A DNA stretch of 64,000 nucleotides from CAYPHA01 sp964410215 (GCA_964410215.1 CAYPHA010000010.1:29633-93632), one strand, 5' to 3'. Positions 17,847 to 26,069 are shown, counted from the first letter of the stretch. Made by a program: numbers and translations. Notes: a model not told the origin generated them from the sequence alone.

Positions 17847-19501
17847 GATTCCTTCCCGTGGCAGGTGATGCAATCCGTATTGATCGGTTTATACAGGGTC
17901 ATCATTTTTTCATTTTTTTCAATGGTTTTATGGCAGGCCCCGCAACGCACATACTGATGGGCGCCGGTCAATTCAAATTCTGAATCCCTGTTATGATTAA
18001 ATTTTTCCGCTAACCAATCCGTTGTCACATGGCACCGTGAACAGTCGGTCGGTTCATCATCCTTTTTCTGAAACTGGCTGTAATGCGGATCAGCATGACA
18101 TTTCGAACATGCGGTTGTCAAACCTGAGAGTTCTATAAAACCGGCCGTACTTTTTTGATGACATCGGCCGCAGGTCAGCTTCGCATGGGAGCCGGTCAAT
18201 GGAAAGTCTGTCGTATTGTGGTCGAATTCAATCGTTTGCCATCCGGTCTCCTCATGGCAATATGCACATTTGTTTCTATTGACGGGCGTATTTTTTTTCT
18301 GAAGATAGCGATCTAAATCCGAACCATGCGGATTTTTATGGCATTCTGTACACTCTAGAGTTGAAAACCCGAACCGGGCCGATTTACCCGGTTCGCTCTG
18401 TTGCGGAATATGGCATTTATTGCAGGCAACAGCCAGATGAGCTCCCCTGACCGGGAAGCGTGTACGATTATGTTCTTCCAAAGTAAAGCGTGCCGGCAGG
18501 AATCCTTCAACGGTGTGACAGTCTTTACACTCTCCCTGCTCCTCTCTGTGCTTAAACTGGCCGGCATGGTAATCAGCATGACAATCGCTGCAACTTAAAA
18601 AATGTTCAATCTTTTTCGTTGTATCGTTTTTATGGCATTTCTCACAGCTAACTGTTTTATGTAATCCTTCCAGGGGGAAGCGTGTTAAAGAATGGTCAAA
18701 TGCTACAAACGATCCCCTCTTCCATCCTTCGGTACTATGACATATCTTACAGTCCTTGCCTAACCGTCCGTCATGATAATCACGATGACAATCTGTGCAT
18801 TTTTTAAAATCGAGTGGTTTATAAACCCTGAACCGGTCTTGTTCGCTGCCTTTTTCGTAATGGCATTTTCCACAGTCTACATCCCGATGTCGGCCGGTCA
18901 GTTGGAATCGAAAATTGTTGTGATCCGGATATGTAACCGCGTCCCACTTTTCAAAGGTATGACATCGGAGACAATCCGATCCCAGTTGGCCCCGGTGTTC
19001 GTCACTGTGACAGGAAAGACAGGTCTGAGATAATCCCAGATATGTGCCATCCGGATTCAGATTCTCTGATAGTAAAACCAACGAATCGGAAATAAAAGCC
19101 TTATTATGACACAAGTTGCATGCAATGCGGCTGTGGGTCCCTTCTAACAGATACCCGGTCTGCCTATGGTCAAAATGTTCCTTTCCGTCTTCCCAGTAAA
19201 TCAGGTTGAATTCCCGTCCCTGGTGTTCCACATGACAATCACTGCAATCTTCCAGGGAGTTCAATCCGTGATATCCGGTTTTATTTTCGATAGAATGTTT
19301 GATAAGTTGATGACACTTCAGGCAATTTATTGACAGTTCTTTTCGCTCACGATCATGGCACGTTGTACAGTTTGTAAGGCCTTCCAGGTGCGCATGCGAT
19401 TGATGCAATGGTCCCGGGGACAATTGTGCGATTGAACGCGTTCCCCATGAAAACATGATTAACATAAAAATAAAACCGTTCCGCATATAATAAAATCTCA
19501 T
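17843..19501 (-). CDS. 20-heme secreted cytochrome c of the same modular family
   Basis: 552 residues with a short signal peptide (ending near SIAQ) and 20 CXXCH motifs. It has the same modular plan as the downstream 19-heme protein: three N-terminal hemes, then repeated units beginning [F/P]DH or EEH, a GxH about ten residues later, three CXXCH motifs and an aromatic W/F near the end of each unit. The middle histidine here is usually in HxDYHxG-type text instead of NPDH. The two proteins are presumably paralogues grown by tandem module duplication. The gene begins 9 nt after the cytochrome b gene. The ATG at 19501 has only a weak ribosome-binding site; Met6 is an alternative. It is a probable periplasmic electron carrier or outer-membrane exit cytochrome. 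Confidence 0.94.
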   Translation of the reverse strand: MRFYYMRNGFIFMLIMFSWGTRSIAQLSPGPLHQSHAHLEGLTNCTTCHDRERKELSINCLKCHQLIKHSIENKTGYHGLNSLEDCSDCHVEHQGREFNLIYWEDGKEHFDHRQTGYLLEGTHSRIACNLCHNKAFISDSLVLLSENLNPDGTYLGLSQTCLSCHSDEHRGQLGSDCLRCHTFEKWDAVTYPDHNNFRFQLTGRHRDVDCGKCHYEKGSEQDRFRVYKPLDFKKCTDCHRDYHDGRLGKDCKICHSTEGWKRGSFVAFDHSLTRFPLEGLHKTVSCEKCHKNDTTKKIEHFLSCSDCHADYHAGQFKHREEQGECKDCHTVEGFLPARFTLEEHNRTRFPVRGAHLAVACNKCHIPQQSEPGKSARFGFSTLECTECHKNPHGSDLDRYLQKKNTPVNRNKCAYCHEETGWQTIEFDHNTTDFPLTGSHAKLTCGRCHQKSTAGFIELSGLTTACSKCHADPHYSQFQKKDDEPTDCSRCHVTTDWLAEKFNHNRDSEFELTGAHQYVRCGACHKTIEKNEKMMTLYKPINTDCITCHGKES

Positions 19502-19510
19502 AATAGTTTC

Positions 19511-20407
19511 TCAGAAAATCCAGGTATAGCCCAGCCAAATCGAGATACCTATGTGCACCAGCATGATCAGATACATGATAATGGCAAACGGTTTATGAAA
19601 TACATGCCAGTAATAAAACATCCGGTGTAATTTGTTTAATAACAGTTTTCGGCGTTCAAGAAGCAGCCATTGAATCAGGAGGTTGCTGATGCGGTTAACC
19701 GCCTTTTTTGGAAGTGGATACTGGTTCCTGATTTTCCTTTTAATCACAATTTTTCTTACCCATCTGGTCAAATCAAAACTCAGGATGGAAACAAGCAACC
19801 CAAACAAATTCTGTGTGCCGTAATTAACGTCACCGGCCCGTTCCTTCAGTTGCATCTGTTCTTTAAGCGTGATGCTATACTGTTCCTTTATCTGCTCTGT
19901 CGTTTTATAAATATCGGCTACTATTTCGCTGCCTTTTTTCTCTATTCCAGCTTTATTTTTGGGAATCTGGGCGTATAAATATCTGCCCAGTATACCACTC
20001 AGCAAAACGGTAATCATAGACCAGAAGCTGACCGCTACAAGCCCGTTCAGTTTGAAGGTACTATGCAGTACGATCAACGCTGGTCCCGTCAGTCCCATAT
20101 AAATATGAACAGTCAGCCATCGTGACATAAAACCAAAATTCCCAAACAGTGCTGTACGTTTTCGAACCGAATATAAAAGCAACATCACCAACAGTGCAGA
20201 ACCGAAAATGCCAAAACCATGGCTCAGGGATCCGCCTGGTTTCAGGCGTTTATACGCATCGTGGTGAGGCCGCTCAGTGAAGGGTGTCGCATAATAATCC
20301 AATGCATCGATGACAAAATAAATGATAACAATCATTGTAATTGCAGAAATCAGGGCTATGGTAACAGCGAACAGGGATTTTCGTTTAACTGGTCCGCTTT
20401 TATGCAA
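19511..20407 (-). CDS. membrane b-type cytochrome subunit
   Basis: 298 residues with about five membrane helices (roughly 12-33, 62-79, 99-117, 122-146, 271-293) and a charged cytosolic loop of about 120 residues before the last helix. Histidines lie inside or at the ends of helices (H63, H101, H115, H268, H271, H285), notably in VHIYMGLTGP and WHVFHKPFA, the pattern expected for two b hemes. It is followed directly by two multiheme cytochromes, so it probably oxidises quinol and hands electrons to them, comparable in role to the b-type part of Geobacter CbcL. The start codon is TTG at 20407, supported by a strong AAGGGGG seven bases upstream. A sigma-70-like promoter lies just ahead. Confidence 0.78.
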   Translation of the reverse strand: MHKSGPVKRKSLFAVTIALISAITMIVIIYFVIDALDYYATPFTERPHHDAYKRLKPGGSLSHGFGIFGSALLVMLLLYSVRKRTALFGNFGFMSRWLTVHIYMGLTGPALIVLHSTFKLNGLVAVSFWSMITVLLSGILGRYLYAQIPKNKAGIEKKGSEIVADIYKTTEQIKEQYSITLKEQMQLKERAGDVNYGTQNLFGLLVSILSFDLTRWVRKIVIKRKIRNQYPLPKKAVNRISNLLIQWLLLERRKLLLNKLHRMFYYWHVFHKPFAIIMYLIMLVHIGISIWLGYTWIF

Positions 20408-20441
20408 TGAGGATCCCCCTTAGAATAATACATTAGTTATA

Positions 20442-20470
20442 ATAATAAAGCTTTACGTTTTTTATTGCAA
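20442..20470 (-). promoter_or_regulatory. sigma-70-like promoter of the cytochrome operon
   Basis: On the minus strand TTGCAA (20470-20465), 17 bases, TATTAT (20447-20442). Transcription would start about 28 nt before the TTG start at 20407. Confidence 0.5.
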
Positions 20471-20525
20471 TAAATAACCGGTGGAATTACCCGTTTTTTG
20501 GTGGACCTTGATTTCGTTTAGCTGA

Positions 20526-20564
20526 CTCGACCGGCAGGTCTAACATTTCGACATGTGCGGCGAA
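20526..20564 (+). promoter_or_regulatory. candidate activator-binding element (copy 2 of the shared 39-bp element)
   Basis: CTCGACC at 20526-20532, fifteen bases, TCGACAT at 20548-20554, six bases, CGAA at 20561-20564: the same words and spacing as at 10700-10738. It lies between the divergent cytochrome operon and the small secreted-protein gene, about 90 bp before the sigma-54 promoter at 20613, so it could influence both directions. Confidence 0.6.
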
Positions 20565-20612
20565 TTTGAGATATTCCACACGCGAAATTCCTTTTAAATC
20601 CGCAACATTTCG

Positions 20613-20629
20613 CTGGCATCGCTTTTGCA
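20613..20629 (+). promoter_or_regulatory. near-consensus sigma-54 promoter
   Basis: CTGGCATCGCTTTTGCA matches the sigma-54 consensus at TGGCAT and TTGCA, with GG and GC exactly ten bases apart. Transcription would start near 20640, which favours the ATG at 20667 over an in-frame GTG at 20646. Confidence 0.85.
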
Positions 20630-20666
20630 TTGTTTATAATTTAGAGTGTTTAACCGATTGGATAAA

Positions 20667-21077
20667 ATGAAGCATTTCAGAAAATACCTATTTCTTTCGC
20701 TTTTCCTGGTCATTATTACCAATCCTATACTGGCACAGGATACGACAAAGACGAAAGACAAAAAGGATATAGAATCCCGGCAGCAACTCTTTATCGACAA
20801 GGACGGGGATGGATATAACGATCATGCACCGGACCATGATGGAGATGGCATTCCCAATGCGATCGATCCTGATTTCAAGAAAATGAAAAAGAAAAAAGCC
20901 GGTAAAGAACCACCATTCATAGATCTGGACGGCGACGGTATCAATGATTTAGAACACCCTGAATCTTCTGACAAAGGAGAAGTTGGTAAAGACCCGAAGG
21001 GCAAAATGAAAGAAGGTGGTTTGCTTAAAAATAATGAGGGCGAACAGAAAAAACGCAAACGATCGGGCAGACGCTGA
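20667..21077 (+). CDS. small secreted protein with thrombospondin-3/EF-hand-like Asp repeats
   Basis: 136 residues. A signal peptide (about 1-23, ending ILAQ) is followed by a lysine-rich stretch and three calcium-loop-like motifs: DKDGDGYND, DHDGDGIPN and DLDGDGIND. The first two are adjacent and end in AIDPD, as in thrombospondin type 3 repeats. The C-terminal third is very basic (KKRKRSGRR). The mature protein is highly charged and probably binds calcium outside the inner membrane. It is the only gene behind the best sigma-54 promoter of the window and is divergent from the multiheme operon. No homologue is recognised by name. Function unknown; envelope or extracellular, perhaps a calcium-dependent matrix or cytochrome-associated factor. 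Confidence 0.75.
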   Translation: MKHFRKYLFLSLFLVIITNPILAQDTTKTKDKKDIESRQQLFIDKDGDGYNDHAPDHDGDGIPNAIDPDFKKMKKKKAGKEPPFIDLDGDGINDLEHPESSDKGEVGKDPKGKMKEGGLLKNNEGEQKKRKRSGRR

Positions 21078-21192
21078 CACGCAACCGTCACACAAACTTC
21101 CTGCTTTCAGATACCTGTTTCAACCCCCTGTCATTTCCATAACTCGATTATGTAACTGAAGCTGATCCCCGGGTCCATTCTCTTCCAGTGTA

Positions 21193-23187
21193 TTAATCCT
21201 GTGTAATCCCCGGCCAGTTATCCGTCCGGAAAGGCGTGGCAGGTAATCCTTCCGAATTGATCAGGTTCACTTCGGGATTGATTTCCCAGGCATAACGGAC
21301 GGCATCCGGATCACTGATATCCGGATGCCACACCAGAATGCGGTTCGAGTCGATGACATCAGCCCGTGCCCTGTAAAATTTTTTATCACTTCCTGCAATG
21401 GCGAATCCCTGCACCGCATTACCGTCAACAGTAGTCAGCCCGTCATAAACATGTTTGAAGGAAATGATGACCCCGCGTTCGTTCCTCTCCATGGAAGCAA
21501 ACATGGGACTGTGATTTCTTACATCTTTTCCATAGGCCATTTTCAGCGCATGTAGTGCCAGACGGCGACCGACCTCCTGCTTGTTTTTCGGATGAATATC
21601 ATAGGCATCCCCGATATCGATGGCTACCGCCATTCCCGTATTAGGTAAATCAAGTGCCATCGCCTGTGCTTCCCGCAATTCTGCCCAGGGGTGTCCTGTT
21701 GGTGATTTTTCCCGTTCCAGCCAATTCGCCAGTTGCACGAACAGGAATGGAAAGTCGCCCTGCCCCCAGCGTTCACGCCAGTCGTTGATCATAAGGGGAA
21801 AAAGTTTCCGGTACCGGAAAGCTTCATTAGCATTGCTTTCACCCTGATACCAGATTACGCCACGGATACCATAAGGGATAAGGGGCTCGATCATCGCATT
21901 ACTCAGTATCGTCGGACGGTTGGGATTCTGCGGATCCACCGGACGGTCGGAGATGTCATCCAGGTTCAGCCCGACTTTAAAGCGCCAGTCTCCTGCCAGT
22001 GGCATGGCTTTTTTTCCCGGGATTGTCAGCTTCAAATCACAGGGTTCCCCCCAGAGTCCGCCACCGCCCTGAAAATCGACAACACGGACTGTAATCACAT
22101 TTTCGCCTTCACGCAGATATGATTTGGGTACAGTATATATGCGGGGCTCATCCCATTCTGATTGTCCGCCAATATATACACCGTTGAAATAGGTACTGTC
22201 CACATCATCGATGGGCCCGAGATGGATTTCTGCATCCGCCGCTGTGCCCGTATTGTCCAGAATAATCGTTTTCCGGAACCAGACCACGCCATCGAAATCC
22301 GGCAGACCGGCTTTTTCCCAGGCTATGGGCAGCCTCATCACTTGCCATTCCGAATCGTCTATCTCTTTTTTAAACCAGTTGCCCCGAAGCCCTGCATCGT
22401 TTTCATCAATCTGGCGTCTCCAGTTTTCAACAGCTTCTTCATATTTCTGCTGCAAAGCGTTGCCATCCGTATCGCTTTTCACGGCATTTTCTATCTTCTC
22501 AACCTCAGAAACATACGCAGGCAGGGTCTTAAGCGCTTCACCACGCGTCCAGGCTTCGATAATAGTACCTCCCCAGGAGCTGTGAATAAGCCCGACCGGT
22601 ATGTCCAGCGATTTATGGATTTGACGCCCGAAGAAGTAAGCGGTCGAAGAAAAATCAGGTATATTTTCCGGAGTACAGACCTGCCATCCTTCTGAGGGGA
22701 CGCGCTCCTCCGGAGTGAAACTGAGACTGCGCGCCACCTGAAGGAGACGAATCTGCGGATAATCCGCTTCAGCGATCTCCTTTTTATAATTCAGTACCTT
22801 GCCCCATCCGGCCAGGGGCATTTCCATGTTTGACTGGCCCGACCCAAGCCAGACTTCCCCGATAAGCACGTCTTTGAAAACTAACGTATCCTTTCCAGAG
22901 ACGATGAGTTCATAAGGCCCTCCGGCTTCCAGCGGTGAAAGACGAACCATCCACTTACCGTCGGAATCAACGCGCATAGCCACTTTTTGCTCATTCAGGG
23001 CTACGGTAACGGTACCGCCGGGATCCGCCGTGCCCCAGACCGGTATGGGTAGTTGCTGCTGCAATACCATGTGATCGGAAAAAAGCGCGCTCAGTTGCAC
23101 ATTTTCAGCGGGCCCCCGGGAGAAAACAGTACAGGACAGGGTTATCGAAGCCATCAGCAGTAACGCGTAAAGATATTGATTATCCAT
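21193..23187 (-). CDS. sialate O-acetylesterase-like SGNH hydrolase, secreted
   Basis: 664 residues. A signal peptide with a Cys at its end (TLSC), possibly but not clearly a lipobox, is followed by a beta-rich segment (FSDHMVLQQQ, the usual N-terminal phrase of this family). The catalytic block is WLGSGQSNME with the nucleophile Ser, then WYQGESN, and late DIHPKNK, which provides the Asp-x-x-His pair. A galactose-binding-like insertion sits around residues 270-390. The family removes O-acetyl groups from sialic acids or from plant polysaccharides such as xylan. In this genome, with lacZ and sugar transporters nearby, polysaccharide deacetylation is as likely as sialate. ATG at 23187 follows GAGGA. 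Confidence 0.88.
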   Translation of the reverse strand: MDNQYLYALLLMASITLSCTVFSRGPAENVQLSALFSDHMVLQQQLPIPVWGTADPGGTVTVALNEQKVAMRVDSDGKWMVRLSPLEAGGPYELIVSGKDTLVFKDVLIGEVWLGSGQSNMEMPLAGWGKVLNYKKEIAEADYPQIRLLQVARSLSFTPEERVPSEGWQVCTPENIPDFSSTAYFFGRQIHKSLDIPVGLIHSSWGGTIIEAWTRGEALKTLPAYVSEVEKIENAVKSDTDGNALQQKYEEAVENWRRQIDENDAGLRGNWFKKEIDDSEWQVMRLPIAWEKAGLPDFDGVVWFRKTIILDNTGTAADAEIHLGPIDDVDSTYFNGVYIGGQSEWDEPRIYTVPKSYLREGENVITVRVVDFQGGGGLWGEPCDLKLTIPGKKAMPLAGDWRFKVGLNLDDISDRPVDPQNPNRPTILSNAMIEPLIPYGIRGVIWYQGESNANEAFRYRKLFPLMINDWRERWGQGDFPFLFVQLANWLEREKSPTGHPWAELREAQAMALDLPNTGMAVAIDIGDAYDIHPKNKQEVGRRLALHALKMAYGKDVRNHSPMFASMERNERGVIISFKHVYDGLTTVDGNAVQGFAIAGSDKKFYRARADVIDSNRILVWHPDISDPDAVRYAWEINPEVNLINSEGLPATPFRTDNWPGITQD

Positions 23188-23352
23188 CAGGTCCTCACTT
23201 TTGATCATAACACGTGCAAATTATCTGAGTTTAGACAGATTTCAAATGATATTCAAGAGGGATTTGCGAAGAATAACTGAGGGACGGCACCGGGGGAAGA
23301 GACATATCATTAACCGGTATGCTTCATGACATATCAGGGTATCTTGTAAAGA

Positions 23353-23763
23353 CTAATGAAGGAATGCCTGTGAGGCATGTTTATCCATCAATTCTGAAAA
23401 CACCTCTTCACTGCTAAGGCGGCGGCCTTCATTAAGAAACAAATCCCGTTTGTACTGATCCAGAAACTGTAAGAATTCGACTGTTCGTATGCAGGAGCCC
23501 TTTTCAATGCTGACAAACTCAACACCTGTATCATACAGGTTACCACGCTTATGGCACCAGACGACACGGGCCTTCACACGAAGTCCGGGCTTTATTACGG
23601 AAATTTCCAATGTCATTTCCCGTCCAATATTGAAATAAGTACTGGACTGAAAACAAAGACCATCGACACTGATATCGTGCAGGACCTCGCTATCCTTCAT
23701 ATAGGTATTCGCATTTTTCCGGTCGATGGTCACATCTGAGTGAAAGCGATTATGTTTTCTCAT
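23353..23763 (-). CDS. PilZ-domain protein
   Basis: 136 residues. One PilZ domain with basic residues at the N-terminus (MRKHNRF) and the second motif as DISVDGLCF near residue 32, which keeps the Ser and Gly. Conserved beta strands such as KARVVWCHKRG and YDTGVEF follow. A helical tail of about 40 residues extends beyond the domain. Probably a cyclic di-GMP-responsive adaptor in the cytoplasm. It stands alone between phosphofructokinase and the esterase. The closest relative in the window is the PilZ protein at 5116-5505. Confidence 0.8.
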   Translation of the reverse strand: MRKHNRFHSDVTIDRKNANTYMKDSEVLHDISVDGLCFQSSTYFNIGREMTLEISVIKPGLRVKARVVWCHKRGNLYDTGVEFVSIEKGSCIRTVEFLQFLDQYKRDLFLNEGRRLSSEEVFSELMDKHASQAFLH

Positions 23764-23851
23764 AGGGCCTGAGATGGTTATGGTTTCTTAAACATATCAT
23801 CGGCCCTTTCCGTAAAACTTTAATCTTTCTATGCCATTGGTTAATAAATAT

Positions 23852-25054
23852 TCATTTTTGTTCACTGGTCATAATAAACAACGGTTGTCCCAGAAACGTT
23901 TCATAGATCGGACGCAGGCGTTCGGTATTATAATACTTATTTACATCGACTATTTTCTTATGCTCGGTGACGACATTAATGGAGGTGCAATCATAACGTC
24001 CGTTTTTCATGCACACAAGATAGCCGGTCTTATTCTGAAGAACGAGATCCAGGGCCAGGTTTCCATAAGCCATGGGCACAATGGAATCCATGGAATCGGG
24101 ATCTCCGCAGCGTACGAGATATCCGAGCCGCTGGCTGACGATATTAATCCGTTTTCCCTTGTTGAATTCAGGTGAAATCGCTTTAAGCTGTGCGGACACC
24201 CGGTCGCCGATCCCCCCGAGTTTACGGTGTCCATACTGATCCTTCTCCTGGCTTTCGAACGACATTTCCTTATCTTCCCGAAGGGTGGCACCTTCACTTA
24301 TGAGTACGACCGCATATTTGCTCGGATGCTGATTCCGGTCCTTGACAAGCAATTCGGCCAGGTGTTCCATTTCAAAGGGATATTCCGGAATAACGCACCG
24401 GTCCGCAGCCCCGGCCATAGTCGGCAACATCGCAGTAAAACCGGCATAACGTCCGAAAACCTCGATGACGAGTAATCGCTCATGGGAGCCTGCGGTAGTG
24501 CGCAGGGTATGCGTCAATTGAATGGTCCTGGTAACACAGGTACTGAAGCCGATACAATAATCCGTTCCGGGCACGTCGTTATCCATGGTTTTCGGGATGG
24601 CCACAATTTTCACCCCTGCTTCATGGAGGCGTTTTGCATAACTGAGCGTATCATCCCCGCCGATTGGGATCAGGTAATCGATACCGAGAAATTCAATATT
24701 ATCCAGTACGGCTGGCGTCACATCATTGATTTCTTCGTTATAATCCGATTGAAGGTGGAACGGCACGATGCTCTTTGGCAAGTGGCTGGGCCGTGTTCGC
24801 GATGTATGCAGGAAGGTGCCACCCGTACGTCCGGCCCGGTTAACGATTTCCTGCGAAAGGACCTGGATATGGCGGCTGTTGTCGGCCGTCGGATCAGGCA
24901 CCAGGTCAACAAGTCCGGCCCATCCGCGACGAATGCCGATAACTTTATATCCCTCCCGGATAGCCCTGAAAGTTATGGCACGAATGGCCGGATTCAGCCC
25001 GGGGACATCCCCGCCGCCCGTAAGAATTCCAATCGTTCCCTTATATGCCGGCAT
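23852..25054 (-). CDS. 6-phosphofructokinase, probably pyrophosphate-dependent
   Basis: 400 residues. Phosphorylates fructose 6-phosphate to the 1,6-bisphosphate. Family signatures are TGGGDVPGLNPAIRA at the N-terminus, PIGGDDT for the phosphoryl-donor site, PKTMDNDV for catalysis, and RYAGFTAM and ISEGA later. In ATP enzymes the donor motif reads GGDG and the catalytic loop PGTIDND. Asp in place of the last Gly, together with Lys in PKT, is the combination known from PPi-dependent, reversible enzymes. The donor is therefore predicted to be PPi, but only assay can settle this. A hairpin-like sequence lies just downstream. The gene reads away from the NifU-like gene, which is also on the minus strand upstream. 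Confidence 0.92.
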   Translation of the reverse strand: MPAYKGTIGILTGGGDVPGLNPAIRAITFRAIREGYKVIGIRRGWAGLVDLVPDPTADNSRHIQVLSQEIVNRAGRTGGTFLHTSRTRPSHLPKSIVPFHLQSDYNEEINDVTPAVLDNIEFLGIDYLIPIGGDDTLSYAKRLHEAGVKIVAIPKTMDNDVPGTDYCIGFSTCVTRTIQLTHTLRTTAGSHERLLVIEVFGRYAGFTAMLPTMAGAADRCVIPEYPFEMEHLAELLVKDRNQHPSKYAVVLISEGATLREDKEMSFESQEKDQYGHRKLGGIGDRVSAQLKAISPEFNKGKRINIVSQRLGYLVRCGDPDSMDSIVPMAYGNLALDLVLQNKTGYLVCMKNGRYDCTSINVVTEHKKIVDVNKYYNTERLRPIYETFLGQPLFIMTSEQK

Positions 25055-25155
25055 ATTGACCTCCTTTGTATAGATACCGAAACGGCAGATGACAAATAAT
25101 TATCTATTGAGTGCCAGAACGCTGCGAACCTCTAAAGACACGTAACATCGCCTCT

Positions 25156-25563
25156 TCACACCTCTTCCTGTTCTATGTGATAAGCATCCAGCACTTTTTT
25201 CAATGTATCGATAGAGATCTCGGCGCATTCATATTTCTGTTCCGGAATGCCCTGCAGGTAGTCCAGAATATCCTTAACAGAAAGGGTATGTGCTTCCTGT
25301 ATCCTTTTCCCCTTTACCATTTCCGTCATGGCCGAAGCACACGCCTGTAATCCGGCACAACCGATATATTCATAGGCCGCTTCTTTAATGAAATCATCAG
25401 AAATTTTCACAGATAACATTAAAATGTCACCGCAAGAGCCTTTGTGTTGCCCGAAGACCGTTGGATTTTCCATTTTATACATATTGGTACCGTTTTCGAG
25501 AATGGCAATAGCCTTCTCTGAAAACCCCATCGCAGCCAGCAGATCTTTTCGCGTATCTTCCAT
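25156..25563 (-). CDS. NifU/IscU-like iron-sulfur cluster scaffold protein
   Basis: 135 residues. The three cluster-ligand cysteines of the family are in place: GSCGD, GCAGLQAC and YECAEIS. An Asp follows the first Cys, as in IscU. The GCAGLQACAS text is the variant seen in stand-alone NifU_N proteins of anaerobes rather than the HscA-type LPPVK scaffolds; I see no LPPVK motif. It would assemble Fe-S clusters for proteins such as the ferredoxin-type enzymes and glutamate synthase in this window. ATG at 25563 has GGAG six bases upstream; an ATG four codons earlier is possible. No IscS partner is adjacent. Confidence 0.88.
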   Translation of the reverse strand: MEDTRKDLLAAMGFSEKAIAILENGTNMYKMENPTVFGQHKGSCGDILMLSVKISDDFIKEAAYEYIGCAGLQACASAMTEMVKGKRIQEAHTLSVKDILDYLQGIPEQKYECAEISIDTLKKVLDAYHIEQEEV

Positions 25564-25746
25564 CTCAATCTCCATGAAAGATTTTAGAAGGTTATCTATT
25601 CATGATCTTATATACATAAGCTACGGTATTTTTAATAAAAATCAAAGACATGAACGCGTTAAGGAAGGATAGAAAGCCAGGCGTCTAACGGTTTTTCAGT
25701 TACCCCTGGCATTGACATGCTCACCATCAGGACTGTAGGAGGTATC

Positions 25747-26007
25747 ATGCCCTGTGAGCACATCCGACCGGTAATAATCAAGTCCATTGCCTGGACTCTG
25801 CCGAGCAACAAAAACAGGAAAACCGGATACTTAATGTCGGTCAAAAAATATACCATAACGATATCTGATCTCGCGGATATCTGCTTCAAAGAAAATCAAA
25901 AAATGAGGGGTGAATTATACGATAGGCATGGAATTTTAAAGAAAATGTCTTACATTATCGCCGTCGGTTATATTGCTGTCAACATCGCTGATGCAGTGAA
26001 TAGATAA
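25747..26007 (+). CDS. small hypothetical protein
   Basis: 86 residues, not recognised. Support comes mainly from translation signals: AGGAGG lies four bases before the ATG, one of the strongest ribosome-binding sites in the window. The composition is ordinary: a basic N-terminal half, a charged middle (CFKENQKMRGELYDRHG) and a mildly hydrophobic end (SYIIAVGYIAVNIADAV) that could be one short helix. It lies 62 nt upstream of the aldolase gene on the same strand and may be co-transcribed. It could equally be a leader peptide or non-coding sequence. On the opposite strand there is a similar-length open frame without a ribosome-binding site. Confidence 0.4.
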   Translation: MPCEHIRPVIIKSIAWTLPSNKNRKTGYLMSVKKYTITISDLADICFKENQKMRGELYDRHGILKKMSYIIAVGYIAVNIADAVNR

Positions 26008-26069
26008 AATATGATTTTCATCAAATCCGGATCACAATATGTTTAACCAATAAAGACAGGAGATTTTAA

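Noticed and set aside
20461..20482. Sigma-54-like site on the minus strand for the cytochrome operon
   Set aside because: GG and GC are nine bases apart, not ten. A sigma-70-type promoter nearby fits better.
21193..23187. The esterase as the sulfatase partner of the maturase-like enzyme
   Set aside because: It is an SGNH acetylesterase with a Ser nucleophile and has no sulfatase CxPxR/SxPxR motif.
23764..23812. Hairpin GGGCC...GGCCC between phosphofructokinase and PilZ as terminator or riboswitch
   Set aside because: The stem has a bulge and no U-run on the minus strand. It may just be chance; no known riboswitch core is visible.
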